Positions 1-8,453 are shown, counted from the stretch's first letter. The stretch: 64,000 nucleotides of DNA from Aquimarina aggregata (GCF_001632745.1 NZ_LQRT01000002.1:558001-622000); one strand, 5' to 3'. The notes: generated by a model from the sequence alone, not told the origin. Numbers and translations: made by a program.

Positions 1-554
1 TAAAAGGGGCGTTGACTAATTCTAAAGTACAGAATAACTCTCAAATAAAGTTTTTGACCGAAATGGCCAATAAACAAAAACAATTGATCCTAATGACCCA
101 TCACAATGGTATCACATATGATGCCAGTGAACTTAATAACCCGTTATGGGATCAGGTTATTGGCGCACTAGGAGGTGCAGCTCCAGATGTATGGTATTGG
201 GGACATATTCATAATGGAATTGTTTATAAAGAAGATCTTGATATTACTAATAGTTATAAAACAATAGGTGGTAATCCTTCCAAACTTCGTTGTTGTGGCC
301 ATGCAGCTATACCCTTTGGTAATGCTTCTGGTTTAAATGTAGATGGAAAAGTAATAGACGATGTTTTATACTATGCGCATACCCCTATGAATGCCCCAAA
401 TCCTGATCCAACTCAAAAATTAAGAGTTTTAAACGGTTTCGCAATCCTAGAGATTAATAATAAAGAACTTTTTGAAACCTTTTATGAAGTATCAAATACT
501 AGCAGAACACCAATAAAAAAATGGTCGTCTGTACCAGATGCAGTAAATATATAG
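1..554 (+). CDS. Metallophosphoesterase, C-terminal part (5' end outside window)
   Basis: The reading frame is open to the left edge of the window, so this is the last ~184 residues of a longer protein; a TTG at position 12 is in frame but is not a credible start. Two late motifs of the calcineurin-like phosphoesterase fold are visible: a Thr-His-His-Asn-Gly segment after a hydrophobic strand, and Trp-Gly-His-Ile-His-Asn, which matches the metal-binding GHxH motif. The earlier Asp/His/Asn metal ligands would lie upstream. Family members hydrolyse phosphomono- or diesters with two metal ions; the substrate cannot be told here. It converges on the amidase-like gene across a shared hairpin. Confidence 0.75.
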   Translation, partial: KGALTNSKVQNNSQIKFLTEMANKQKQLILMTHHNGITYDASELNNPLWDQVIGALGGAAPDVWYWGHIHNGIVYKEDLDITNSYKTIGGNPSKLRCCGHAAIPFGNASGLNVDGKVIDDVLYYAHTPMNAPNPDPTQKLRVLNGFAILEINNKELFETFYEVSNTSRTPIKKWSSVPDAVNI

Positions 555-575
555 TATGTTAAACTATTAAATTTT

Positions 576-615
576 AAACGCCTATACTTAATATAACTAA
601 AAAGTATAGGTGTTT
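576..615. terminator. Bidirectional hairpin terminator
   Basis: A 14-bp stem (576-589 with 602-615, one G-T pair) encloses a 12-nt loop and runs into a T-tract on the plus strand. It lies between two convergent genes and probably ends both transcripts. Confidence 0.75.
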
Positions 616-617
616 TT

Positions 618-1388
618 TTAGTTATTTACGGCATCAATAAGTCTGTCCCAATCAAAAGCTTCTCCTATATCCCATTTACCTGATTTTCTAAAATTTACAT
701 GGGATACAATACCATTAAAATTCTCAATTTCACTTTTGCCTAAAGTTTCATATCTTCTATTTGGTGGTAAAAACTCACGTGGAATATTATACGCATTGGT
801 TAGATATTTTAATAATACTGCCAGGCTCTTATATTGATTTTGTGTGAATGTTGCAAAATATTGCTCACCTCTAAAAGGAGTATTAAGTTTAGTATAAAAA
901 CGCGTATCTTGTTTACTGCAATACACATCAGAATCTGAATATGAAGACACCAGATTTGGGCCGTTTTCTCTTAAAAAACCAATATTAGAAAGCTCTATAC
1001 CTATCGTTTGCTTACTCATAATAGTATTGCCTCCAACAGCACCTCTTCCTAAATGATATGACCAAAATCCAGAAGACCATAATTTTAATATGGTTCCGTC
1101 ACGAGCAATTACAAAAGGAGTAGAAACATGGTTAGAAGGCATTGTAAGTTGGGCCATATCTCCTTTTAGATAACCAGCAGTAAAATGCAAGACAATTTTA
1201 TTTTTAGTGACGGTCTCTTTATAATAAAAAGAATCATCATTATTTTCTCGCACGCAATCCAAATAATCCATTGTGCCTCCATCACCAGTTGCTATGGATT
1301 CGGGAGTTAATATAAATTGCTTTTCTAAAGAGTCCCTACCATTTTTTAAAAATGATTTTTCATGCGCTGGAATACTTGATGCTTTCAT
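618..1388 (-). CDS. N-acetylmuramoyl-L-alanine amidase-like (Amidase_2/PGRP fold) protein
   Basis: This 256-residue protein carries the pattern of zinc amidases related to T7 lysozyme and peptidoglycan-recognition proteins, which cut the bond between muramic acid and the stem peptide. Visible motifs are His68 in a Leu-His-Phe-Thr-Ala-Gly strand, Tyr111-His112 in SYHLG, Glu132 in GIELSN, and a late Ser-His-Val-Asn (His230) followed by Lys238 and Asp240 (GKWDIG), matching the second zinc His and the Lys-x-Asp segment. No signal peptide is seen, so export by the general pathway is not evident; it could act on recycled cell wall or be released otherwise. The ATG at 1388 is the only sensible start. 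Confidence 0.8.
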   Translation of the reverse strand: MKASSIPAHEKSFLKNGRDSLEKQFILTPESIATGDGGTMDYLDCVRENNDDSFYYKETVTKNKIVLHFTAGYLKGDMAQLTMPSNHVSTPFVIARDGTILKLWSSGFWSYHLGRGAVGGNTIMSKQTIGIELSNIGFLRENGPNLVSSYSDSDVYCSKQDTRFYTKLNTPFRGEQYFATFTQNQYKSLAVLLKYLTNAYNIPREFLPPNRRYETLGKSEIENFNGIVSHVNFRKSGKWDIGEAFDWDRLIDAVNN

Positions 1389-1641
1389 TTACTTTTTATT
1401 TAATGTTATATAATTACGTATCAAGAGCTACTTAAGAAAATAAGCTTTGATTTTTAATTTATTAGATGTTTACTAGGTAAAAAATCTAATCTAAATAGTA
1501 ATAGTGGGGAGTTTTTTGTTCGAAAGAACACAGCTTAAAAAATTTACTAAATAAATATACTAAAAATACTAGTGCTAATATAGCGTTACCGCTGAAATTA
1601 TTGTATGAAATTTTTATTAAAAAAAATGAAAAGACAGGTAT

Positions 1642-2067
1642 TTAAACATCTTCTTTCATGATATCACTCCATGTAGAATTTTCAGAACTAATTAAAGCTT
1701 CAACACGTCCTACAAATACATTAAAGTAGTTTTTTTCATCTTTATAGTGTCCAGAGCGGGTAAGATACATGAATTTTTCATGTTTTAATGATTCAGATGT
1801 TGTACGATACTTAACCCATTTCTCATGATATTTGACTAATGCAGAAATTCCTGCAAGTATAGCAACTAACATACCAAGAGAACCAATAACATAATTTATG
1901 TAATCGGGCCCATTTTTTGAGAAACCAGAAAAGAATGGAATAAGAGAAGAAAAAACTATTACGCAACCTTGTATTGTAAAATGCAGCTTTTTATTTTTTG
2001 CACTTTTTTTGTCATACCACCGTATTTGGACTTCAACTCTTTCCTTTAAATATTCATCTTCGTGCAT
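1642..2067 (-). CDS. DUF4231-type two-helix membrane protein
   Basis: The 141-residue protein begins with an acidic segment, then the signature-like stretch RWYDKKSAKNKK, and two hydrophobic helices at about residues 30-50 and 55-78, followed by a cytoplasmic part with a Trp-x-x-Tyr-Arg segment. This layout matches the DUF4231 family, small 2TM proteins that in comparative-genomics studies are associated with nucleotide-signal and SLOG/TIR-type conflict systems as putative membrane effectors. It is transcribed divergently from a TIR-domain gene 160 bp away. Function in this organism is inferred from family and context only. Confidence 0.75.
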   Translation of the reverse strand: MHEDEYLKERVEVQIRWYDKKSAKNKKLHFTIQGCVIVFSSLIPFFSGFSKNGPDYINYVIGSLGMLVAILAGISALVKYHEKWVKYRTTSESLKHEKFMYLTRSGHYKDEKNYFNVFVGRVEALISSENSTWSDIMKEDV

Positions 2068-2228
2068 CTATTTTTATTTTTGTCAAAATTGAAGTTAAAT
2101 TTAGTAATCTTAATTGTTATAGTATAAATTCAACATACATTTTTTAATAAAGAGTATATACTTATGTGTAATTTTTATTTAATTCGCTTAATATTAACCT
2201 TCATTGTATTTCAACCCTTAAAACCGAT

Positions 2229-2969
2229 ATGAAGAGAGACGGAGTTTTTATTAGTTATAGTAAAAAAGATGTTAAATGGTTAGACTATTTAAGAGTACAT
2301 CTAAGCTTTTTAGAACGTGAGTATAAGCTTACTATTTGGGAAGATTCAAAGATAGAAGTAGGAGCAGAGTGGCGTACAGAAATAAATAAAGCTATAAGTG
2401 CTACTAAAGTTGCCATTTTAATGGTTAGTGCTAATTTTCTATCGTCAGAATTTATAAATAATGAAGAGCTGCCAGCCCTTTTGGCTGCGGCTAAAGAAGA
2501 AGGAGCTCATATTTTTCCGATCATTGTGAGCCATTGTATGTTTTCAGATATAGAAGCCATCTCTAAGTTTCAAACCATTAACCCACCTACGAAACCATTA
2601 ACTGTAATGGATGAGGGACAGATTGATGCTCTTTTTGTTAAAGTCACAAGAGAAGTAAAGCGAGTTTTATCTTCGGATACCGTAACGCCACATAACCATA
2701 ATATTCCAACATCTATAGATGTTTTAAAAGCATCTTTCATAAGGGTAAAGGTTATGAATATTCTTTTTAGTAAAACTGAAAATATAGATGGATTATCAAT
2801 AAAAGAAATCTATACCTTGTCTAATATAGATAAACGCAAAGAAGTTATTCGTGTAATACACGAATTAGAAGCATTACAAATATTAGATAAGAGCAAGAAA
2901 GGTAATATAACCTATTATAAACTAACATCTTTAGGGCACAATTTTATTTCTGAGCATGCACTATTATAG
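2229..2969 (+). CDS. TIR-domain protein with C-terminal winged-helix domain
   Basis: Residues 4-150 form a TIR domain: the first strand VFISYSKKD (6-14), a TIWEDSKI segment, and the helix after EFINNEELPALL, where Glu79/Glu80 sits at the place of the catalytic glutamate of NAD-cleaving TIRs. Residues ~165-246 look like a winged helix-turn-helix (ENIDGLSIKEIY, then a recognition-like helix ending in an HELEALQILDKS wing), so the protein may bind DNA or a partner. Bacterial TIR enzymes often deplete NAD or make cyclic ADP-ribose signals in antiphage immunity. The divergent DUF4231 membrane protein would be a natural partner. ATG start with an AT-rich leader. TIR assignment is firm; defence role is inference. 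Confidence 0.85.
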   Translation: MKRDGVFISYSKKDVKWLDYLRVHLSFLEREYKLTIWEDSKIEVGAEWRTEINKAISATKVAILMVSANFLSSEFINNEELPALLAAAKEEGAHIFPIIVSHCMFSDIEAISKFQTINPPTKPLTVMDEGQIDALFVKVTREVKRVLSSDTVTPHNHNIPTSIDVLKASFIRVKVMNILFSKTENIDGLSIKEIYTLSNIDKRKEVIRVIHELEALQILDKSKKGNITYYKLTSLGHNFISEHALL

Positions 2970-2992
2970 TTCGATTTAAATACTTGGTTGGT

Positions 2993-3250
2993 TTACCTTA
3001 TATACTCATGTTTTACGTCCTGAGCGAGACGGAATAAAGCAAACCAACTCAAATACGAACTCAATTGGCAACCAATACTTCTTAAACTTTCTCTTACATT
3101 GTTTATAACTCTTATTGTTATTCCTCCATACGATTCGTCATCTCTGGTGATCCAATAAACAGTTTTTAGAAAAAGTTCAATCAAAGATTGATTTACTGCC
3201 AACGGACCAGTAGGGGTGCTCAGTCGTAAATGTATGTTTGGTTTGAACAT
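2993..3250 (-). CDS. Small hypothetical protein (uncertain)
   Basis: An 85-codon frame with an ATG and an AT-rich leader, convergent with the TIR gene. The middle (IELFLKTVYWI then GGITIRVINNVRESLRSIG) looks like an ordered small protein, but I do not recognise a family, and the C-terminus is less protein-like. It could be a remnant or a non-coding frame over the downstream region of the TIR gene. Confidence 0.3.
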   Translation of the reverse strand: MFKPNIHLRLSTPTGPLAVNQSLIELFLKTVYWITRDDESYGGITIRVINNVRESLRSIGCQLSSYLSWFALFRLAQDVKHEYIR

Positions 3251-3861
3251 GATTAAATAATTAATAAATTAATATAATAAACTTAAATTTTTTACTCCAA
3301 AATTTATGCCATAAACTGACTTTTAGACAAATAACTTTTAGTAGCAAAAAGTTATAAATAAAAAGTATTTTCAATATGCATCTATTTCCTTGAATTTCAT
3401 CAAGAATTAGCAAGTAAACATCCTAAAATTATGAGCCTTACTTAATAAAAGCTACTCATTTTTTATATTTAAATATATATGTTTTTTAGCGGGGTATTCT
3501 AATCATAGAATCTATAGATTAGAAAACTTGAAAAACATAATTTTTGAGCAATTTCCCGAGATAGGGAAACCAAACTATGTCCCTATATTGAGAATTGAAC
3601 AAAAAAGTAAAGAAATGAATCGTTCATAATTCTTATAATTTGTTACAATGCAAATTTACTTTTTATTTTTCACATATACAATGAGGTAAAACCGTAAAAT
3701 TGAGGGAAATATCCCCTTTTTATTCTAGTTAGAATACTGTAGATTGATCTACTTATAAAGCCTCTATAATAATCTTTATAGTAGAAATATAGTTGTGAAT
3801 TAAAAGAGATGTTTGTTAAAAACATTACATTTATTTGGCTCTAAAGCATCAAGAAAATAGC
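3251..3861. other. Gene-free, hairpin-rich intergenic region
   Basis: No convincing reading frame occurs in these ~610 bp. Perfect or near-perfect stems occur at 3331-3339/3347-3355 (9 bp), 3497-3504/3517-3524 (8 bp plus an inner 3-bp extension), 3552-3557/3564-3569 (6 bp) and 3561-3567/3580-3586 (7 bp). The last two share bases and cannot form together. A small dyad GTAGAT-TG-ATCTAC lies at 3739-3752, upstream of the Crp-like gene, and could be an operator. Whether the region is transcribed is unknown. Confidence 0.5.
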
Positions 3862-4398
3862 ATGACAGCAATTCAAAGATTAAAAAACATTTTAGAAGAA
3901 GATGGTATTCTCTCAAAAACTATTATGATCGAGCGTGACCAATTTTTAAAAAAGGAAAATACAATTAATACAAATTTATATTTTGTTTTGCAGGGTAGTT
4001 TAAGAGTCTTTTTCATGAATGAGTATGAAGAGCATATTTTATACTTCGGATACAAAAAGTCTTTGATTACTGCATTGGATTCATTTTTTTCTGCTAAGTC
4101 TTCAATATTACAAATTCAAGCCATAAAAAAAACCAGAGTAATCTATATTTCCAAAATTGATTTCATGACATATATGAGTAAGAATCCAGAAAATTTACAA
4201 TTATGGCATGAGATTTTAGAAGAACTTATTCAGTTACAAATAGAAAGAGAAATAGATCTTCATATTAAATCTCCTTTAGAACGATACCAAAGAATTTTAG
4301 ATAGAAGGCCTGAGTTGTTTCAAGAAATTCCGCATAAATACATTGCCTCATACCTACGTATGGCTCCAGAGACATTATCGAGAATTAAAAAATCTTGA
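3862..4398 (+). CDS. Crp/Fnr-family transcriptional regulator
   Basis: The 178-residue protein starts at ATG 3862 (an upstream in-frame TTG at 3835 is less likely). The first ~115 residues form a cyclic-nucleotide-binding-like beta-roll with NLYFVLQGSLRVFF, typical of the family in Bacteroidota. The end (HKYIASYLRMAPETLSRIKKS) is the helix-turn-helix recognition region that characterises short Crp-like regulators of this phylum. No conserved cAMP-binding Arg-Ser pair is evident, so the ligand is unknown. A dyad ~110 bp upstream and an 11-bp hairpin downstream flank it. Such genes often sit next to the gene they control, but no target is obvious here. Confidence 0.85.
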   Translation: MTAIQRLKNILEEDGILSKTIMIERDQFLKKENTINTNLYFVLQGSLRVFFMNEYEEHILYFGYKKSLITALDSFFSAKSSILQIQAIKKTRVIYISKIDFMTYMSKNPENLQLWHEILEELIQLQIEREIDLHIKSPLERYQRILDRRPELFQEIPHKYIASYLRMAPETLSRIKKS

Positions 4399-4414
4399 TT
4401 TCAGTCAATCTTTT

Positions 4415-4450
4415 TATGTTAAGGATGTCATTATTTTTGTCCTTAACATA
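4415..4450 (+). terminator. Hairpin after the Crp-like gene
   Basis: A perfect 11-bp inverted repeat (4415-4425 with 4440-4450) lies 17 bp past the regulator stop. It lacks a clear T-tract on the plus strand, so it may be a weak terminator or an RNA-stability hairpin. Confidence 0.45.
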
Positions 4451-4474
4451 GTATATATAAATCAAAAGAAAAAG

Positions 4475-4999
4475 ATGCAAGACTTTAAAGTAGAATTACT
4501 AACTAAGAGTAATAGCGATTTGTTTTTTCACCTTATTGATACCAATAGAAATCGACTGGAGGATTTTTTTGCTGGCACCGTAGCACGAACTTTGACGTTA
4601 GAAGATACTAAAGAATATTGTGCAGAGATAGAAACCAAAATAAAAGAAAAAACCTACTTTCCTTATATGATTATAGATCAAAAGACTAAAATGTTTATAG
4701 GACTTATAGATGTAAAAAATATAGATTGGAGTATTCCAAAAGCAGAATTAGGGGCATTTATTGATAGTAATTTTGAAGGTAAAGGAATTGTTTTCAATTC
4801 AGTTTCAGGTTTAATCGATGAAATTGTAAAAGAACATGGGTTTAAGAAATTATTATGTAGAATATCTAATAGAAATAGTAGAAGTATAAATGTTGCTCTA
4901 AAAAGTGGTTTCGAACTCGAAGGAACAATAAGATATGATTATAAAACTACCAAAGGAGAGATCGTTGATCTAAATTATTATGGAAAAATTTTTAAGTAA
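4475..4999 (+). CDS. GNAT acetyltransferase, RimJ/RimL-like
   Basis: Starting at ATG 4475 (174 residues), the protein shows the order of the ribosomal-protein N-acetyltransferase branch of the GNAT fold: an N-terminal RNRLEDFFAG-like segment, AELGAFIDSNFEGKGI as the acetyl-CoA pyrophosphate loop, and SRSINVALKSGFELEGTIR near the end. Such enzymes acetylate N-terminal or side-chain amines of proteins or small molecules; the substrate is not predictable. The frame extends upstream to 4343 inside the Crp gene, but that part overlaps the hairpin and has no protein character. Confidence 0.85.
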   Translation: MQDFKVELLTKSNSDLFFHLIDTNRNRLEDFFAGTVARTLTLEDTKEYCAEIETKIKEKTYFPYMIIDQKTKMFIGLIDVKNIDWSIPKAELGAFIDSNFEGKGIVFNSVSGLIDEIVKEHGFKKLLCRISNRNSRSINVALKSGFELEGTIRYDYKTTKGEIVDLNYYGKIFK

Positions 5000-5032
5000 C
5001 CATAATCAAATCATATTTTCGTTTTATAGAAC

Positions 5033-5040
5033 TATCTTTG
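5033..5040 (+). promoter_or_regulatory. -7 promoter box TATCTTTG
   Basis: It exactly fits the Bacteroidota -7 consensus TAnnTTTG, 13 bp before the helicase start. The -33 element is weak. A start site here would give a leader of only a few bases, unusual but plausible. Confidence 0.55.
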
Positions 5041-5053
5041 CATAAAAGATTTT

Positions 5054-6367
5054 ATGTCAAAGAAGTTTTCCGATCTAGGAATTTCAACACTATTACAAAA
5101 AGGTTTAGCAGATTTAAACTTTACTACACCAACAGAAATACAAGAAAAAACAATTTCGGTTTTATTAAATGAGAAAAATGATTTTGTAGGACTTGCAAAA
5201 ACAGGTACTGGCAAAACAGCTGCTTTTGGACTGCCGCTCTTACAACTTGTCGATATCACCAATCCTAAAATACAGGCCGTCGTTTTAGTTCCTACTAGAG
5301 AGTTGGGTCATCAGATATATGAGAATTTACTTTCCTTTTCCACACATCTTGAAGATATTTCTATAGCAAGTATTTGCGGAGGAATACCTATTAAACCACA
5401 AATAGAAAGATTAACTAATACAACACATATTGTCGTAGCAACACCAGGCCGCTTAATCGATTTAATTAAAAGACAGGTTATACAATTAGATAGTACTAAA
5501 TATCTGGTTCTTGATGAAGCAGATGAAATGATAAGCGTTTTAAATGATGGATTAGATGAAATAGTTAAGGTATTGCCCAAAAACCGAAGAACATTTTTGT
5601 TTACTGCAACAATGCCTGGAACAATTAAGCAAATGGTCCAAAACTATATGTCTAAGCATGTAACACAGGTAAGTGTTAATATGGAAACATTGGGCCATCA
5701 AGGTATAGATCATCAATACGTTATTGTAAAACCAATAGAGAAACTACAGGTTTTAATGCATTTTCTAAACACAAAAGAAGGAGAACGTGGAATAATATTT
5801 TGCAAAACTAAAGCTGCAGTAAATAAACTGGCAAAGAATCTTGCGATACATAAATTTTCATCAGGTGCACTTCACGGAAGTTTATCTCAACCTATCCGAG
5901 ACAGAATTATGGAGCAATTTAGAGAAGGACATATTAATATACTAATTGCTACAGATTTAGCTGCAAGAGGAATTGATGTTAAAGAGGTGTCTTATGTAGT
6001 AAACTATCATTTGCCAGATGTTTATGATACGTATGTACATAGAAGTGGAAGAACTGCTAGGGCAGGAGCTAAGGGTATTTCTTTAACTGTGATTCAAGAA
6101 GAAGAAGAAGTTGATATTGCTGAGTTTTCTGATGTATTAGGAATTGATTTTAAAAGCTTTAAAAAAGCTGATCAACAAAGTATAGATGAAAACAATGGTC
6201 TTTTGTGGGCAAAGAGAATATTTAAGACAAAACCTAATCGCGAACTTTCTAGTGCGTATAAAGAAAAGATAAAAACAATATTTCATCACCTTACTAAAGA
6301 TGAATTGATAGAGAAAATGTTGTCGAACCATTGGTCACAACAAAATACTAGTGACAAAAAGAACTAA
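5054..6367 (+). CDS. DEAD-box RNA helicase 1
   Basis: A complete 437-residue ATP-dependent RNA helicase: Q-motif region FTTPTEIQ (~23-30), Walker A AKTGTGKT (48-55), PTRELGHQ, the DEAD box at 154-157, TAT (184-186), and HRSGRTARAG in the C-terminal RecA domain. The tail after residue ~360 is short and lacks an RG-rich extension, unlike many RhlE-type proteins. Family members unwind short RNA duplexes in ribosome assembly and mRNA decay. It is followed after 23 bp by a second helicase and then a cold-shock gene, suggesting a shared role in low-temperature RNA remodelling. Confidence 0.95.
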   Translation: MSKKFSDLGISTLLQKGLADLNFTTPTEIQEKTISVLLNEKNDFVGLAKTGTGKTAAFGLPLLQLVDITNPKIQAVVLVPTRELGHQIYENLLSFSTHLEDISIASICGGIPIKPQIERLTNTTHIVVATPGRLIDLIKRQVIQLDSTKYLVLDEADEMISVLNDGLDEIVKVLPKNRRTFLFTATMPGTIKQMVQNYMSKHVTQVSVNMETLGHQGIDHQYVIVKPIEKLQVLMHFLNTKEGERGIIFCKTKAAVNKLAKNLAIHKFSSGALHGSLSQPIRDRIMEQFREGHINILIATDLAARGIDVKEVSYVVNYHLPDVYDTYVHRSGRTARAGAKGISLTVIQEEEEVDIAEFSDVLGIDFKSFKKADQQSIDENNGLLWAKRIFKTKPNRELSSAYKEKIKTIFHHLTKDELIEKMLSNHWSQQNTSDKKN

Positions 6368-6390
6368 ATCAAATAATACCACCAATAGAA

Positions 6391-7701
6391 ATGGCTAACC
6401 AAATAAAAGGGCAAGATAGTATTCTAAATAAACTGAATATTGACAATCTAAATCCAATGCAAGAAGAAGCATTAGCTACTATTAAAAATAATGAAAATAC
6501 AATAATACTGTCGCCTACAGGTACTGGTAAAACTTTGGCCTTTTTATTACCAGTTATAAACGATTTAGATCCGGATTGTCAGGACATACAGGCTTTAATT
6601 TTGGTACCTTCAAGAGAATTAGCAATTCAAATAGAACAAGTAGTACGTGAGATGGGCTCTGGGTTTAAGGTCAATGCAGTTTATGGTGGGCGTTCTATGT
6701 CTAAGGATAAAGTAGAACTAAAGCATGCACCAGCAATTCTTATCGGTACTCCGGGTAGAATAGCAGATCATTTTGGACGAGAACGTTTTTCTAAAGAAAA
6801 TATAAAAACCTTGGTTTTAGACGAATTTGATAAGTCTTTAGAAACCGGTTTCGAATATGAAATGAGAGGTATTATCAATGAATTGCCTAATGTTCATAAA
6901 AGAATATTGACATCAGCGACTCAAGAAATAGATATTCCTGATTTTGTAAAATTAGAACACCTAGAGGTTATCAATTATCTGGATCAAGGGGTTTCTAATT
7001 TAGAAGTAAAAACTGTAGTATCTCCTTCAAGAAATAAACTTAATACTTTAGTAGACCTACTATCTGAATTAGGAGATCAACCAGGAATTGTTTTTTGCAA
7101 TTTAAAAGACACTATTAAAGTAGTAAGCGATTTTTTGTTCAAAAATAAGATCAACCATGGCTGCTTTTATGGTGGTATGGAGCAAAAAGATAGAGAGCGT
7201 TCACTTATAAAGTTTAGAAATGGTACTCATCAAATAATAGTAGCAACAGATTTGGCAGCTAGGGGAATTGATATTCCAGAGATAAAGTTTATTATTCACT
7301 ATCAATTGCCATTAAAGGTCGAAGAATTTACACATAGAAACGGTAGAACCGCTAGAGTAAATGCAGAAGGAACAGCATATGTATTAAAAGCTCAAGATGA
7401 ACGATTACCAGAATTTATTCAAAATACTGAAGAAATTAAAGTTACTAGACAATCGGTTAGAAGTCCACAATATTGGCAGACATTATTTATCTCTGGAGGT
7501 AGAAAAGATAAAATATCTAAAGGTGATATTGCAGGATTGTTTTTTAAGCAGGGTAAAATCAATAAAGATCAATTAGGAATTATAGAATTAAAGCAAGATT
7601 GTACATTCGTCGCAGTTCCTATAGAAATCGCAGATGAGTTGGTGAAGAATTTAAATAACAGTAGGTTAAAGAAGAAAAAAGTAAGAATAGCTATTGTATG
7701 A
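6391..7701 (+). CDS. DEAD-box RNA helicase 2 (DEFD variant)
   Basis: A 436-residue paralogue of the upstream helicase with Walker A SPTGTGKT (41-48), PSRELAIQ, PGRIADHF, SAT (175-177), ATDLAARGID and HRNGRTARV. Motif II reads Asp-Glu-Phe-Asp (144-147) instead of Asp-Glu-Ala-Asp; the catalytic Asp-Glu is kept. The Q motif is reduced to NPMQEEAL. The C-terminal ~80 residues (from about 360) resemble a small RNA-binding DbpA-like domain (KGDIAGLFFKQGKINKDQLG), which in DbpA binds 23S rRNA hairpin 92. That assignment is tentative. Very likely cotranscribed with helicase 1. Confidence 0.93.
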   Translation: MANQIKGQDSILNKLNIDNLNPMQEEALATIKNNENTIILSPTGTGKTLAFLLPVINDLDPDCQDIQALILVPSRELAIQIEQVVREMGSGFKVNAVYGGRSMSKDKVELKHAPAILIGTPGRIADHFGRERFSKENIKTLVLDEFDKSLETGFEYEMRGIINELPNVHKRILTSATQEIDIPDFVKLEHLEVINYLDQGVSNLEVKTVVSPSRNKLNTLVDLLSELGDQPGIVFCNLKDTIKVVSDFLFKNKINHGCFYGGMEQKDRERSLIKFRNGTHQIIVATDLAARGIDIPEIKFIIHYQLPLKVEEFTHRNGRTARVNAEGTAYVLKAQDERLPEFIQNTEEIKVTRQSVRSPQYWQTLFISGGRKDKISKGDIAGLFFKQGKINKDQLGIIELKQDCTFVAVPIEIADELVKNLNNSRLKKKKVRIAIV

Positions 7702-7796
7702 TTGGATATGGTGAAATATGACATTTTGTTGCTTTTAGTTTTATGGCATCATATTTGACATAGTTAAAGTAATTATTAAAAATTAAATTTATAACA

Positions 7797-7988
7797 ATGA
7801 GTAAAGGAACAGTAAAATTCTTCAATGATGCCAAAGGTTTTGGTTTTATAACAGAAGAAGGTTCAAACAAAGAGCATTTTGTGCACATTTCTGGATTAAT
7901 AGATGAAGTTCGTGAAGGTGATGAAGTTGAATTTGATCTAAAGGAAGGTAAGAAAGGATTAAACGCAGTAAACGTAAAAGTTATCTAA
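7797..7988 (+). CDS. Cold-shock domain protein (CspA family)
   Basis: The 63-residue protein is a single cold-shock OB fold: KGTVKFFND start, RNP1 as KGFGFIT (13-19) and RNP2 as HFVHIS. These proteins bind single-stranded RNA or DNA and melt RNA structure. It lies 95 bp after the second DEAD-box helicase and is closed by a strong terminator, so it may have its own promoter as well as read-through from the helicases. Confidence 0.95.
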   Translation: MSKGTVKFFNDAKGFGFITEEGSNKEHFVHISGLIDEVREGDEVEFDLKEGKKGLNAVNVKVI

Positions 7989-8008
7989 TATATACTTATT
8001 TCTTTGGT

Positions 8009-8038
8009 AAAGCCTATCAATATTTGATAGGCTTTTTT
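8009..8038 (+). terminator. Rho-independent terminator after the cold-shock gene
   Basis: A perfect 12-bp stem (8009-8020 with 8024-8035), 3-nt loop and a following T-run, 20 bp after the stop codon. Confidence 0.9.
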
Positions 8039-8077
8039 GTTTTCAAAACTTTGTATTATTGTATATTTGAAGTATAC

Positions 8078-8395
8078 ATGAAAGCAACTACATTCATATT
8101 GTCTATTCTTATGCTAGTGTTAGCATTGAAACCATGTTCTGATGGAGATAATGAAGAACATTTGGATGATATGGCTATAGAAAAAAATCATGATCATTCA
8201 AAAGATACAGATGATTCTTGTCCATCTATGTGTATTTGTTATTGCTGTGGAGTTACAATTACTTTTGATGCTCCGAAATATTATGACATAGAACCTTCTT
8301 CTAATATTTCTACAGAAATTAGTAATGTATATGTCTCTAAATATACATTTGCTTATCTATCCAATATATGGCAACCGCCACAAATGTTAAGCTAA
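8078..8395 (+). CDS. Small Cys/His-rich exported protein (DUF6660-like)
   Basis: Starting at ATG 8078 the protein has 105 residues. A hydrophobic N-terminal helix followed by Lys-Pro-Cys looks like a signal or lipoprotein peptide. The mature part is acidic with His-x-His and a dense cysteine cluster SCPSMCICYCC, features of a metal-binding protein. Small proteins of this shape, which I relate tentatively to DUF6660, often precede TonB receptor genes in Bacteroidota; here the receptor starts 58 bp downstream. Role inferred: periplasmic metal handling with that receptor. Confidence 0.65.
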   Translation: MKATTFILSILMLVLALKPCSDGDNEEHLDDMAIEKNHDHSKDTDDSCPSMCICYCCGVTITFDAPKYYDIEPSSNISTEISNVYVSKYTFAYLSNIWQPPQMLS

Positions 8396-8453
8396 CGTAT
8401 TTTGGCATGTGCCAAAACTTCAAATTTTAGTTTAACTAGATTAATACATACAA

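Noticed and set aside
618..2969. Prophage or lysis cassette
   Set aside because: Only one amidase-like gene; no holin, capsid, tail, integrase or terminase gene is seen around it.
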